Assembly: GCF_029784155.1 (NCBI RefSeq)
Contig: NC_073692.1
Coordinates: 72,103,544-72,167,543 of the forward strand
Direction: 5' to 3'
Length of the DNA: 64,000 nucleotides
Source of the DNA: Uranotaenia lowii
Taxonomy: Eukaryota > Arthropoda > Insecta > Diptera > Culicidae
Shown here in pieces: positions 22,550 through 33,947 of this stretch; positions within the stretch are counted from its first letter, which is position 1; each line of letters begins with the position of its first letter. Under the pieces are notes generated by a model. The model saw only the letters and a list, made by a program, of their open reading frames with translations. It made no database searches and had not been told where the DNA came from. Both the position numbers and the translations under genes were made by a program.

Positions 22550-23904
22550 GGGACGCGTTTTCGTTTTCGTCAAGAAATTTCAGAAAATTAATTCTCAAAA
22601 CAGGATTTCGAATTGTTTTTATTACAATAAGTTGTGCGACATTAAAACTGTTGTGCGTGAAAGTTAGGAGTTTAGTGAAATGGTGTGTGAAAACATTCAA
22701 AAACAATTACATATAATTCAAAGCGACAGAATTGCTGGGGCTAGCGCTACGTTCTCCGGACCATCCCAGGTTTTTCTACCAGCCGAGCGTTGCATTGGAG
22801 ACGCGATGCCTAGTTTAAATCAAAGATGAGTATCTGTTTCCATTAATTCCTTACCGTTTTTTCGTATCATGTCAATCAAAACATAAATTTTCAAACGAAA
22901 CAGGGCAGTTAAAATCATAATTCATAATATCTTTTAATACAAGCCATGCAATTTTTCAAAGTTATATGAAATATTGAAAAATTATACATACATAGTTTCT
23001 GAGAAAGTTCTTCATAGCTAAATCTTCTGCTCAAAAAGCTTCTAAATTCTAATGGTATTTTTGAGCATATCTTTAGGCGTTTCCAATTTAACGATTTTTT
23101 TTTCGTACGGCTAAAGATTTAAGCTACTGTGGATTATGTGAAAAGATCTGATAAATTTTATATTAAAAATTTTCATCACTTAAAAAATTTAATTCTGTTG
23201 AGCGATAAGTTTCGTTGGTTAACGCGATGCTAAAAATTTGTGCTAGAGATTAAATATATTGGTTCCATGATCCATTGAAGAAAAATAATGGATATATTAT
23301 TTCTGCAATTTTTTATATTTGTTTAAAAATCTTGTTGTTTAATTCCTAGGTATACAAAAGAAAAGATAATTGATATCGTTTAACATCAAATCATAACCCT
23401 CTCGTTACTTTTTGGTGCGTAAAATTCATTATTAGAAAGTCAAAATTGGGAGGTAAGTACGAAGAAGTGAGGGAAGTTGTTTAAAGGTAAGATGTAAAAA
23501 TAAGAAAAAAATGATAACTTTTTATTAATTTCATATTCAAAATAGCTTAACTCTATTTATGGGGATTAGAGGGGGGTAGGACAGGGCATCAAATGAGCGG
23601 AAAACTGATATACAATGGATTGTGGGTTCAAGCCAGCCGGAGTATCTCGGCAAATTTGGAATCATGAATCGGGTACTTAGGTATCTTTTCAGGATTCTCA
23701 ATTTGTTTCGAACAGTTGGAAGGGAGTGAGATGATTGAAACCTGTCCCAAACCAGTGGTAACGGACCCCTTGGTTGTGCTGCAAATTTTGTTGATGAGTT
23801 AAGCATGAACAATATTTGAATGTGCGATCGAGACTTCCCGTACCGCCTCGGGTCGAAAGACCTACCAGCCACTGGTGGGTCAAACATACATACATACATA
23901 CATA
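22550..23904 (+). mobile_element. Retroposon C2 with 21-23-bp target duplication and (CATA)n tail
   Basis: The direct repeat starting 'cagaaaaacctcatttttc' occurs at 22527-22549 and 23905-23927 without mismatch; its first two bases could belong to the CATA tail. The last ~365 bp (from 23542) match retroposon C1 over their whole length. The upstream ~990 bp do not obviously match C1. A 75-aa frame at the 5' edge is not recognisable. The structure is that of a non-LTR-type insertion without its own enzyme. Confidence 0.82.
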
Positions 23905-23964
23905 CAGAAAAACCTCATTTTTCATAAACAGAAGTACGAACTCACAAGAACTAACATTACAGAG

Positions 23965-24610
23965 AACAGACGTACAAGCTAGCCCACGAAACTTGTGTAA
24001 AATATCCAACGACCGTTTTGACCCAATTTTTGTTTTTTGGCTGGGCCACCAGATGTCTCCAAACACACCAAAGGGAACTGTCAAAAACAAACTGAGAAAA
24101 AAAAAACAAAATTTTGGTCAGTTTTGAATTGGAAGTATGTACTGTTTGGCATGTTTCAAGCAAATCGTGTTTGAAGTTTGGTAAAATTTTCGTCACGTTG
24201 CATAATGGAAAAATATCTTAAAATTTAATCACTCTTACCTTCAAACTAGAAAGTACTCAATTTTGAACAATGGAATGCAAAATGATTCTCGAAAGAAACT
24301 TGCTTCGAAATGTCTAGAATTAGTTCTAATGGGTAAGACAGATCGTAAAGAATATACCTATTTGACTGGATATAGCCGATTCGTCCTCTGACAATAAACG
24401 TCCAAGAATTGCATAAATTTACTCCAAAACTGTTAGTTTTTTTGACTGCCTCAGTACGGTAAAAATAAAAGTAGTGGCACTTGAAAATTTGATTTGTAGC
24501 TTTTGAACGGCGCAATAGATGGCACTGTTTCGAGTCAAGTTTTTGGATGCCAGCGTTTGAAATTTTACACACTTTTTTTAAGATTTTTTGTTCGAGCTTG
24601 TACGTCTGTT
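23965..24610. mobile_element. Candidate MITE with perfect 16-bp inverted repeats
   Basis: 'aacagacgtacaagct' at 23965-23980 is the exact reverse complement of 24595-24610, and the similarity continues weakly inward (GTGTAAAAT on both arms). I see no clear target duplication and no protein, so the superfamily cannot be given. Confidence 0.55.
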
Positions 24611-24631
24611 AAAACAATTTATAATCATGGA

Positions 24632-24790
24632 AACGCATGGTACTGTTGTCCACGTTTCTTCCTCCCTATATTCCAGTTGTCTCTTCCAACACTGCACAGT
24701 GGGCCCGGCCTAGTTAAGATGAGTAGTAAATGTACTTTTACTACTCACCGGGATGCTGATAAGATCTGGCTGTGTATGTATCATAAGCAT
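24632..24790 (+). repeat. Dispersed repeat matching the 3' part of the retroposon at 8613-10103
   Basis: 'tggtactgttgtccacgttt', 'cttcct...attccag' and 'acttttactac...atctggctgtg' line up with 9862-10065. It is a truncated or solo copy and is followed by CCGGGCAAAT-type words. Confidence 0.55.
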
Positions 24791-25469
24791 AAGCAAATAT
24801 CCGGGCAAATCTGGATAAAACCTGGCAATCGGGCAATTTGGCGATAGACGGTGCTGAGAGGGGATCAAACTTTTTTAGGTCCAAATCTCAAACCTAGGCA
24901 GTCTTTTCACTGGCGTAAACACGCATGACTTTCCGGTCCAAAGTTTTGTCCACCGGATTCGATTTTCGCGTGAATTTTTTTACTCACAAAACTGCTTTAC
25001 ATCAAAACTACTTTCTCATTTTCACAAAAATTATGAATAGACTGGAACTTACGACACACAGAGTTTAAAGTTGAACTGTAAACAACAAACTGTGATCAAA
25101 GTCTGAAGTTCAAATAATCAAAAGTTATCAAAATGAAACCTTTTCCTACTCATAACATAACAATATTTTTGAAATTCATAATTTAAATTTATATTATTTA
25201 TTTTATAACACTCTGAAATCATCATTGACAAAAAGTATTGAATGAAGAGATAATAATAAAAAAAAATAACGTTTTGGTTCAACATTGAAAGCAAGAATAT
25301 TAAATATACAAATTTATAATACACAACTGATCTCGTATACGCACTTCGATTCACAAGTTATTTGAAGCTGAGGAGTTTGTGTTTGAATGGTAGTTGTAAA
25401 GTAATGGCCATTTTCACGACAAAATTTGCTTCAACCACAAAAAACCACCGCAAAATTCCTTCAACCACA
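24791..25469. other. No gene seen; short dispersed repeat at 24930-24972
   Basis: 'ggtccaaagttttgtccacc' plus 'ggattcgattttcgc' at 24930-24972 recurs at 42049-42083. The rest is AT-rich with no recognisable frame. Confidence 0.5.
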
Positions 25470-25723
25470 ACAAATTGTTTTCTGTTGGTCAGGTAACTTC
25501 GAATTATGTCATTTGCTTTGCCCCTGATTCCGTATTTGTTCAATTTGTCTAGTGAAATTTCATGATTCAATGTGTCGAAAGCTTTTTTCCCTAATTCATT
25601 TATATTGGACAAAACGTCAAACTCAGGTTCATGAGGTATTTCCTTGGCAAGATAGGATCCAATTGAAGAGAAAAAACTGTTGAACTTATCACCAAGACTT
25701 TTTTTGGCCGGAACAAATTTCAA
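25470..25723 (-). pseudogene. Fragment of a non-LTR retrotransposon reverse transcriptase
   Basis: The frame reads [20 protein letters not shown] and later [20 protein letters not shown], then [12 protein letters not shown]. The latter is the conserved RT region 'KAFDT..H..LL.KL...GI.G......SYL..R.Q.V' of CR1/jockey-type elements. The upstream piece is the pre-RT region, so the finger motifs between them have been deleted. The catalytic YADD block is absent. It is a short dead fragment. Confidence 0.75.
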
Positions 25724-25823
25724 ATCCTTCTTTTGTCACTCGGAGTTGGAACTTCGCGAAGGGGGGTACAATAAAAAATGCGATGCGAAAAACTAATAAA
25801 TTGGAATAAATCGCACGAAAGCT

Positions 25824-26035
25824 TGTATGCAACGTAATTGCATACTATATCGTAGCACAAAATCTATAAAACAGTTTTTTTTTCGAAAAATTCAATAAAA
25901 TTAAGAATTCGAAAGGTGAAATAACTCCCATATTCCAAAATTTGTTTCTTAGTCTTGTGATCTTTTGGATATTTGAATTGTTTTTTCGAAATTTATATAA
26001 AATACTTAAAACTTTATTTATTCCCCTGTTGCCGC
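25824..26035 (+). repeat. Dispersed repeat D, copy 2
   Basis: This is homologous to 22020-22225 in the same orientation (see that copy), and ends in 'actttatttattcccc'. Confidence 0.6.
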
Positions 26036-26416
26036 GGCCCACAGTCAAATGTCAGATGACAAATCTCTGCCTTGATCAGCAAGGTAATCTTACTAGGGAG
26101 AAGAAGAAGAGTAACTTATCAACCCACATGTGTTAAAGTTTGCGACTTATAGTTGAAGAAGTTACCGACCAAATCCAGTAAATCTACAAAGATTATCATA
26201 AAGTTAAAAGTTCAGTCAGAATATATAAGTTCGACGGTTAGTGAAATTGGTAAAGTACAGTGTCACGAATCCTAATTTATCTCTTTGTACGCTACAATAC
26301 AGGTGGTACGGGAAGAAGTAAATCGGGTCAACCCGCATAGGCCTCATTACGTTTTATCCTTTTAAACGGGAATGTGAGTTAGTATAATTGGCCATAAAAG
26401 CCACAATTAACCATCG

Positions 26417-26422
26417 TTTATT
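26417..26422 (-). promoter_or_regulatory. Candidate polyadenylation signal AATAAA
   Basis: AATAAA on the minus strand lies 79 bp after the stop codon of the candidate terminal exon at 26501-26553. Confidence 0.35.
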
Positions 26423-26500
26423 ATCCAGATACTTCTCGAAAGTGCCCATGTAAAGTACTTCATCCCACCTTACTTCAGTGATTCTCAACCGTAGTATTCG

Positions 26501-26553
26501 TCATTTGAGATCGCTGGCTGAATCTGGATCGTTACACTGTACATTATCGTCAC
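26501..26553 (-). CDS. Candidate last coding exon of an unidentified host gene
   Basis: The minus strand shows a strong acceptor (TTTTCTTTTACAG) followed by 53 bp encoding (G)DDNVQCNDPDSASDLK and a TGA stop. Spliced to 26625-26655 the junction codon G|GT is complete and the frame stays open. The 17-residue tail is hydrophilic and I cannot name the protein. The rest of the gene would lie at higher coordinates on the minus strand, where I found no further exon. A chance pair of splice sites remains possible. Confidence 0.4.
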
Positions 26554-26624
26554 CTGTAAAAGAAAACAGAGTTGTGAGTACCTTGAAGAAAACCTGAAAT
26601 GAAATGTAAACTGAATGTACTTAC

Positions 26625-26655
26625 CAATTATATTAGGTCGAACTTTAGGCAGTCG
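26625..26655 (-). CDS. Candidate 31-bp penultimate microexon of an unidentified host gene
   Basis: The minus strand reads acceptor TTTCGTTAG, exon RLPKVRPNIIG(split), then donor ATTG|GTAAGT. The intron to the next exon is 71 bp, a normal size for flies. Both flanks have pyrimidine-rich acceptors. The protein is unknown. Confidence 0.38.
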
Positions 26656-26659
26656 CTAA

Positions 26660-29600
26660 CGAAAGGTCGAAAAATTAAGAAACATAAAAGCTAAATTTGA
26701 AGGAGGAAAGGATTATACTAAATATTTGGGAGTAGGAATGGAATACTCTAAAATTTCCTTTATTATTAATTATTATAATAAAATTTCAGTTGAGCTGTTT
26801 GAGAACTGCTGCAAAACTTAAGCACGTCTTTTCAAAATCCAAATTTACCGGAATACCCCTCTTCGGGTTTTTTGGTTATTTCGTAGGGGGGAAGGGGGGG
26901 GGGGGGGCGACGTGACAAAATCGAATCCCCGATGTATGTATTGCATTTGTTTCGAGTACAGTCCATACTATTCATGATTTTGAATCCTTGAAAGCTTAAC
27001 TACATTTTCAATTTATACCCAAAATTTTGATTTTGGGTCCTGATTTTAAATTTATTGATCCTTTTTAAGCTTATAAATTTATACTTTCAGAACTCTAAGA
27101 CCCAACCTAGACCGGCTCAGACTTGCCTTTGTGCGGCTCTTGCGAGACTAGTCGGCAATGCTAAGTTGAAATGTGAAAACTTTTATTCGCATTCGCCGGA
27201 ACGTTCCCCATCGGTGGAGTCAACATACATATGTACGTATCTACATAACTCCGACGAGAAGCAAATATTTAGAGATGGGGGGAAAACTAAGCGGAAAAAT
27301 CTCTGTAGATTCGAGTTGATGCTGTTTTTGTTCCATTCTATCAAATTTTTCGCGCGATGCCTTTCGAAATGATTAAATAAAAATCTTTAGTATTTTTGAA
27401 ACGTTTATTGAAAATAATTTTTCGGAAAGTTTATCAAAAAGATAAGGCTAACAGAGGATTAAAAATTCGATTCTCATAATCGCTTAGGAATAGTTTCGAT
27501 TGTGGTCTAAGCATTGGCAATAATGTTTAATTGAACCTCAATCAATAAACATAACGGCAATCGTGGGAAAATTAGTGGGAAAAATAAATTCAAATGATCT
27601 GCTTAAGATAAATCTTACTGCCTTGGTTATAACAACCGGCCATTTTATGTGTGTTTTGAAAATCCTTTTCAAACAACTGCTCAAACATTCCAATCCAAAA
27701 CCCATATGTAGCCTCCAACAAACAAGACCAATTCACGGGAACTACAGTTTGGAAAATGCCATTAAAGTTTAGCACCCGTGCCGCCTCTGACATTCCGGTT
27801 TCGAATTACTCCGGTTGACGATTTGGTTTCCGGTTCAGGATTGTTACGTTGAGGACCGGGACACATCTTTCTCCTGCCTGTCCCACCTATTTATGTGCCA
27901 ACTGAACCGAGAGCGCAGCAAAACCGAGTTGTCGAGTACGACAACATTAAATTAGTTAGTTGCAGTGCAGCAATAGAAACGCGGAGAAAAAACAACAATT
28001 CCTGTTGAGCAAAAGTTTAACCAATTAAAGTGTCTGTGGATTTTACCGAAGCTAAGTATTGGAAAGGGGAAGCTGGGGCTCCCGATTTAGGGGAGTTACG
28101 TGCATTACGAGCGAAGCCTGTCGATATGAGGTTTGTTTCCGGAAATTCCTGCCTCTCGAGAGAAAAGTTGGCTCTCCACATTGGCTATATGTAGTCCGGA
28201 TGAGTTCAGTCGGGATGTTAAGCAGGAGCCATCCTTCAACAACTTCGTTGGATTGGGTTTGGCTTTTTGTGGTCGAAGTCAGGTAGAAATGTTGGGGCTG
28301 CTGTAGGTGTAAAATGTGGAAGTGGTTTTGTTTGGTAAATATTTACATAGTTTCAACTCGGCAGATTCACCGCAGACAAAAACGCAGATTCACCGTTTTT
28401 TTTTATGAAATTTATCCTACTACATATAAGAGCTAGTTTAAATTATGGTTTTAAAAATACACAAAAGTTGCTGATATTTATGTAAACCTTCAAAAAAAAA
28501 AAAAACTATTTTCATCTAACATGGGTGCACGGATTCACCACAGTTCTGTCAAAGTATCGTCTTCATCACTTACGTAAAATCTTGTCAATTTATGATTTAA
28601 AAAGGATTAAATGGTTAAATTAAAGATTTTAGCAACTATTTTATTTCCACCAAATAGATGGACGGACAATTTTCAAATAAATTGAACGCTATTTTAAATG
28701 TTTGTCTATTTTTTCGAACACGTTTCAAAACAAAACAAAAATGAAAACCATTATCCGCCTCCAGCAATAATAGCTTTTTGTAAACTTTGTAAATTTGTTC
28801 ACCCGGAAGCTGCATTTTCAATTAGGAAAAGTTTTGCAATCTATTATGGATTATCAGTTTCAGCATTGTTCTCATTATGGTGTGTCTAATGAAATCGCTT
28901 CCCCACACCCACAACAGCCTTCAACATTCCAACATATACAGTTCGACCGCAAAACCCTAGTGGGGTCACCCATTTACCTACCCATTTCCCCAGTAGCCAA
29001 CGTAACAAATCTGTTCCATCAATTGATGACGACGACGCTCTCTGATCATGAATACTTTATCATCTCATTTTCGTATGCCGTTGGAGCCGCATAATATGTA
29101 CCTGCCAGGAGCGAAGGTAGCAAAACACATATCAACATAGGTAGTTATTTCATATTCCCACGATTAAAAATCATTGAATGAATTTTGCGAACAAAGGTGA
29201 CAAGGGACCTATGAAGGTTCCCATTTAGGGAACAAGAGAAAAACCACAATTCCGCCATAGTTTGGTGAACTAAATATCCGAAGATGGTTCTTAACTAAGT
29301 GCTTTATTATATTGTTGGTTTTGACTCTAATTTTCGCAGGTTTATCGCTTGTTTTTAAAATTCAGTTGATTTATTCCAAACTAAGATAATACTCGATCAA
29401 AATTCGTACAATTAAAAAATAAAAATTATTGGCACCTTTTGAATTTTTGACTTATTGATTATATGATTGATTGATTTTCTTACTTAATGACTTTTAGAAT
29501 GCTTTCCTTCCAGACATTCTGACTTGCAGACCTTCATAATTTCGAACGTTCTGACTCCATGCACTTCTGACTTTCTGAATGTCAAACTTTCTGACATTCT

Positions 29601-29747
29601 TACTGTAGAGATAAGATGAGGGATATGCATTTTAATGAATAAAAATTAAATTTAATTTTGAATAAAAATAAAATAAAAGGAAAGTTTTACTCGGCAACAC
29701 TGAAGGTACATACAATAAAATAAATTCGTGGTGTGGTATCTAGAATA
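26660..29747. other. Mostly unassigned sequence; G-run at 26886-26907; short repeated words
   Basis: The segment 26865-26907 (CTTCGGGTTTTTT then G6AAG14) matches the right end of dispersed repeat D. 27780-28330 is GC-richer and looks unique, possibly a host leader or promoter, but no convincing frame was found. 'atgggtgcacggattcacc' occurs at about 28520 and again at about 30184. A degenerate CTTTCTGAC-like stretch lies at 29490-29610, resembling the satellite at 33948-37335. Open frames of 60-105 aa are not recognisable. Confidence 0.4.
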
Positions 29748-29900
29748 GGGTTACCATCTTTCAAGAGTAAATGTACTCTTTTTCGATCGAGAATTGAGCG
29801 TACTCTTCTTTTTGTAAAATCTTGCGGAATGTATTCTTTTTTCTGTTGAAAGAAATATAATTTCAAAGTACTCTTTTTGGCGTTTTGGCGAAAAAATTTT
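29748..29900. mobile_element. Possible solo left end of a hAT-like element
   Basis: The tip TAGGGTTACCATCTTTC resembles that of the element at 6167, and it is followed by repeated GTACTCTTTTT words in the same style as the TGTCCCGCTTTTT words there. No matching right end was found, so the element is truncated or very decayed. Its right limit is a guess. Confidence 0.4.
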
Positions 29901-30410
29901 CAATAGTGCGCAATGATGAATACATGAAGGGAAAAATAAGGAAAAAATATTATTTTCACATATTTCGGTTATTTAGCAAAAATATTAATTGTTGCAAATG
30001 TGCAACAACATGAAACGGTTACACCTTTTTTTCTTCACACTCGACAACTGGAAATAAATGCTTATTCCTAATTTCTTTTGCACTAATCATAGTTTTCGCA
30101 CAGGAACTTCGCAAATCTAGATTTCTGGACACCGGAAAGTTAAGAATTTATCTGGGAGTAGTTATGTATGTTGGTTTTCCACCATGGGTGCACGGATTCA
30201 CCGCAGTTTCTGCCTAAGTATGTGCTCACATGCATTCTTGGACCGACCCCATGGCTTCGTATGTAGGTATATTTTGGAAGAACGAGTCAATCAGGTTACT
30301 TAGAGGTATTCCGGCATCCGTGTATATACCTGGCCAGCTGGCAACTGGTTAAACATTCATATAATCAGTTATAAGAGGAAACACATCTTACCTGTCGGCT
30401 TCTTATGGGA
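29901..30410. other. No gene seen
   Basis: AT-rich sequence. The 30184 copy of the 'gggtgcacggattcacc' word lies here. Confidence 0.4.
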
Positions 30411-30520
30411 TTCGAACCCAAAAGTTGTCTCGCCGATACCGGGAATCGAACCCAGCCTGGCACATCGGAACCAGACTCGCACCAGCTTATCCACTAGACT
30501 ACAAAGATTCTCGAGAAATT
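30411..30520 (-). repeat. tRNA-derived SINE-like head 1
   Basis: On the minus strand, 'tagtctagtggataagc' is a good box A and 'gggttcgattcccgg' a near-consensus box B with a pairing T-arm (CTGGG/CCCGG). The acceptor stem does not pair and the anticodon arm is too long, so this is a tRNA-like Pol III promoter and not a tRNA gene. Confidence 0.6.
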
Positions 30521-30724
30521 AGCTAGGAGTAGTTATGCGATAATATACCACCTACTGAGGAAATTATTCCTTACGTTTGCTTGAAGGTGCTAAAAAACGA
30601 ACACACACATATAGGATCTAAGTGAAACTTCATGTTTCTTTGAAGAGATCTAATTTACTTAACTCTAAGGCGTACATCTTTCGAGGATTTTATGGCTAGC
30701 ATCTTACCACCAGACCACGGAAAG

Positions 30725-30810
30725 AGCACTATATGTGCCGTGATCGGGATTCGATCTCATGGACTCTAGCTTAGATGGCTGGAACGCTATCCTCTAAGCC
30801 ACGACCGGCG
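30725..30810 (-). repeat. tRNA-derived SINE-like head 2
   Basis: On the minus strand, 'cgtggcttagaggatagcg' is box A and 'agatcgaatcccgatca' is box B. Four bases at the outer ends (GCCG/CGGC) can pair, but a full cloverleaf is not possible. It is a different tRNA-like sequence from the one at 30411. Confidence 0.5.
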
Positions 30811-32364
30811 GCAAAATGGAAAGCTTCTTACCTATACAACTTTTCTGAACATAACCTTGAACAAATCAACACAAATCAATTCCGAAAACGTATTTAAATT
30901 GGTTCTGATAAAGATTCTTAATCTTAAATCATACCATAACTATATGCCAGTTTTAATAAACAAACTTGATATTCAAGAGCAAAGTCTCAATTTAGTTTTG
31001 AAGGAATGATCCAATTACAAATTACATTAAACTATTAAATATCATTTGTTGGCAAAATTAAAAGAACAATAAAGATTTCTTCGGAGTGAGCATTAGAATT
31101 TGGAACATGATTCTAAAATTAGAATTCAAACTTGAAATCAGTTTAAGAATAAAAAAGAAACAAAAATAAAACTAAATTCGAGAACAAAAAGTTTCAATTT
31201 AAAATCAACTTCCAGAGCTTCCAGGAAAAGGTTGAATAGTATAAATAAAGAGCATTTTTCGTCGATTGATAATAAGAAACGGCTCAAACTTTAGTAAAAA
31301 AATGAGCATTGTAATTTTCAATCAAATCATTCATTCATCTCTAAGAAAAAAAAAGCAAAACAATACTTCAAACCTCGGTTATCGAATGTTGGCAGATAGT
31401 ACTGAATTTTCAAGTGGAAAAATAAAAAAGCGTATTCGTTGTTTGTTTTTAGATTTTTAAACTCTCTGGATAAAGCCCCGTACTTGAGTTTGAATCATGT
31501 TGAATAATATAGAACTTTTGAAAATTGGTGTATGCTTATTTTGCAAGTTATGCAGGCATCCGACATTTTTTTTATTCAAAATATGTATTTGTTATACCAA
31601 TGGGCCGCGGAAAAAAAATCAAAATAGGTGTTTTACATACGCTGAATTAAAAATCCTAAATCAGTTAATTATTCGGACCCGTCCTAGTTTAAAGTTTGAT
31701 AAATTTTGAACTTTTTATAATATTTTTCTAGTTTTGATAACGCTTTAGAGCAAAACTTTTATTTTTTTCACCTCGGGGGCCCTCTTTATTCAGGGGGGGG
31801 GGGGGGGGGCAATTTTTCTCATCCCCCCCCCTCTTAATACGGCCTGAACATGATAATAATCATTAATAACGAAAACATTGTCATCGGGAAACAAATACAC
31901 TGTTTAACGATGCAAGTTTCGAAAACACACTATGGAACCCATATAACTAGCTAGGGTACTACCGTTGCATGGTATTGCATATTTGCAACAGTTATTGAAA
32001 ACCCATTATATCAGAGAAAAATAAAAAAAAAAATCTCAAATTTTGTTTATTATGTAAATTACTTTAGTGAAATTTTTTTTTTTGAGTCGAAAAAAAATTC
32101 TCAATATGAATTACACTAGGCCAAAAATTTGAAAAATTAGGCTTTTTCCACATTCCATATTTTTCAGATTCAAGTGGGTTTTTTTGGTTCCTATAAACAC
32201 TAAAAATATTTTTTTTTAATTGAACGTGATCTTGAAGTTATAAATATTATTCCCATCGAAAAAAAAATTTACTTTTTAGCTAAATGTGAAGTTTAGAATA
32301 GTTGTAATTAATTGTTGCATATTTGTAACTTTACGAAACGAAGGGTTGATTGTTGATTGTTTGT
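30811..32364. other. No gene seen; long G/C-run hairpin at 31793-31831
   Basis: Seventeen Gs at 31793-31809 face nine Cs at 31823-31831 across a 13-nt spacer. Frames of 64-70 aa on the plus strand are AT-rich and not recognisable. 32030-32300 has many A and T runs. Confidence 0.45.
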
Positions 32365-33815
32365 TTCGATTTGGCCTTACTACGGATTGGCTTGGGAAGC
32401 GCAGAATTTAAGACTGCTGCTGTGAATTGATTATTATGATTTGGCGTTCAGGAGGAAAAAGACGGATATGGTTAGGAATCGCAGATTTTTAAGGCTGCTG
32501 CAGCTGATTGTTTGTTGTGATTTGGGCTTCCAGTGGATGAAGACAAAAATGTCTTAGGAAGCGCAGATTTTCAAGACTGCTGCTGATTGGATGAGTTGAA
32601 CTTCCAGTGGATAAAGACGGATTGGCATGGGAAGCGCAGGTTTAAGGTTGCTACTGGGGATTGTTTGTTATTATTTGATGATTGGCCTTCCGGTGGAAAA
32701 AGACAGAATTTACGGAATTGAGATTTTCAGGCTGCTGCTGTAAATTGTTTGTCATGATTTGGCGTTCCGGTGGAAAAAGACGGATTTTCTTAGGAATCGC
32801 AGATTTTTAAGGCTACTGCTGATTGATTGATTTTATTTGGCCTTTCGATGAAAAAAGACGGAATTAGCTTAGGAAGCACAGATTTTTAAGGCTGCTGCTG
32901 TAAGTTGTGTGTTGTGATTTGGGCTTCCAGTGGATGAAAACGGATTGGCTTGGGATGCGCAGATTTTAATGTTGCTGCTGTGTATTGTTTGTTTTGATTT
33001 GGCCTCCCGGTGGATGAAGACGGATTGGCTTAGGAAGCGCTGATTTTAAAGGTTGCTACTTATTGATTGATTTGATTTGGCCTTCCGGTGGAAAAATATG
33101 GAACTGACTTATTAGGCGCAGATTTTAAGGCTGCTGCTGCTGATTGTTTCTTATGATTTGGCGTCCCGGTGAAAAAGATGGACTGGCTTGGAAAGCGCAG
33201 ATTTTTAAGACTGCTACTGATTGATTGATTGGTTTGATTTGGCCTCCCGGTGGAAAAAGACGGATTGGCTTAGGAAGCGCAAATTTAAAAGGTATCTGCT
33301 GCTGATTATTTGTTATTATTTGGCATTTTGGTGGAAAAAGACGGAATTGGTTTAGGAAGCGCTGAATTTTAAGGCTGCTACTGATTGATAGATTTGACTT
33401 TGCCTCCCGAAGATTTTTCGGTGAAAAAAGACGGTTTGACTAAGGAATCGCAGATTTTTAAGACTGCTGCGGATTGTTTGTTGTGATTTGGCCTTCCGGT
33501 GGAAAAAGACGGAATTGGTTTAGGAAGCGCAGATTTTTAAGGCTGCTGCTGCTGATTGTTTGTTTTGATTTGGTCTTCAAGTGGAATGATGGATTGGCTT
33601 AGAAAACGAAGATTTTTAAGGCTGCTGCTACTGATTGTTTGTAGCGATTTCTCGTTCCAGTGGAAAAAGACGGATTGGCTGCTGCTGTGGATTGTTTGTT
33701 TGGATTTAGTCTTCCGGTGGAAAAAGACGGATTGTTTAAGAAAGTGCTGATTTTTAAGGCTGCTGTTGCTGATTGTTAGTTTGATTTTGACTTTCCGGTG
33801 GATGAGGCCAATCAT
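32365..33815. repeat. Degenerate minisatellite, ~80-bp unit, about 18 copies
   Basis: The landmark GACGGATTGGCTTAGGAAGC (with variants) recurs every 74-89 bp: about 32378, 32461, 32543, 32617, 32700, 32781, 32857, 32939, 33020, 33097, 33177, 33259, 33341, 33430, 33508, 33586, 33669 and 33726. Each unit also has 'aggctgctgctg' and 'ccttccggtggaaaaag'. Units differ by many substitutions and small indels, so the array is old. The unit is not a multiple of three and no long frame results. Confidence 0.88.
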
Positions 33816-33947
33816 TTTGTTAACTCTAGGCAAAACAAACAAAAAAAGTCCAGTCATTGATCTATTCTTGTGATCGACAGAGTGTCTGAGTGAATCTCTG
33901 AATTGAGATTCGTAAGATTCTTAAAATCACGACAATGGCTAATTCTT

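Noticed and set aside
20350..23899. Minus-strand frame of about 118 codons conserved in both C-type retroposons
   Set aside because: The two versions differ by many amino acid changes with no sign of selection, and the frame runs opposite to the tail-defined transcript.
30411..30810. Functional tRNA genes
   Set aside because: Box A and box B are good but acceptor stems do not pair and anticodon arms are abnormal; they fit SINE heads better.
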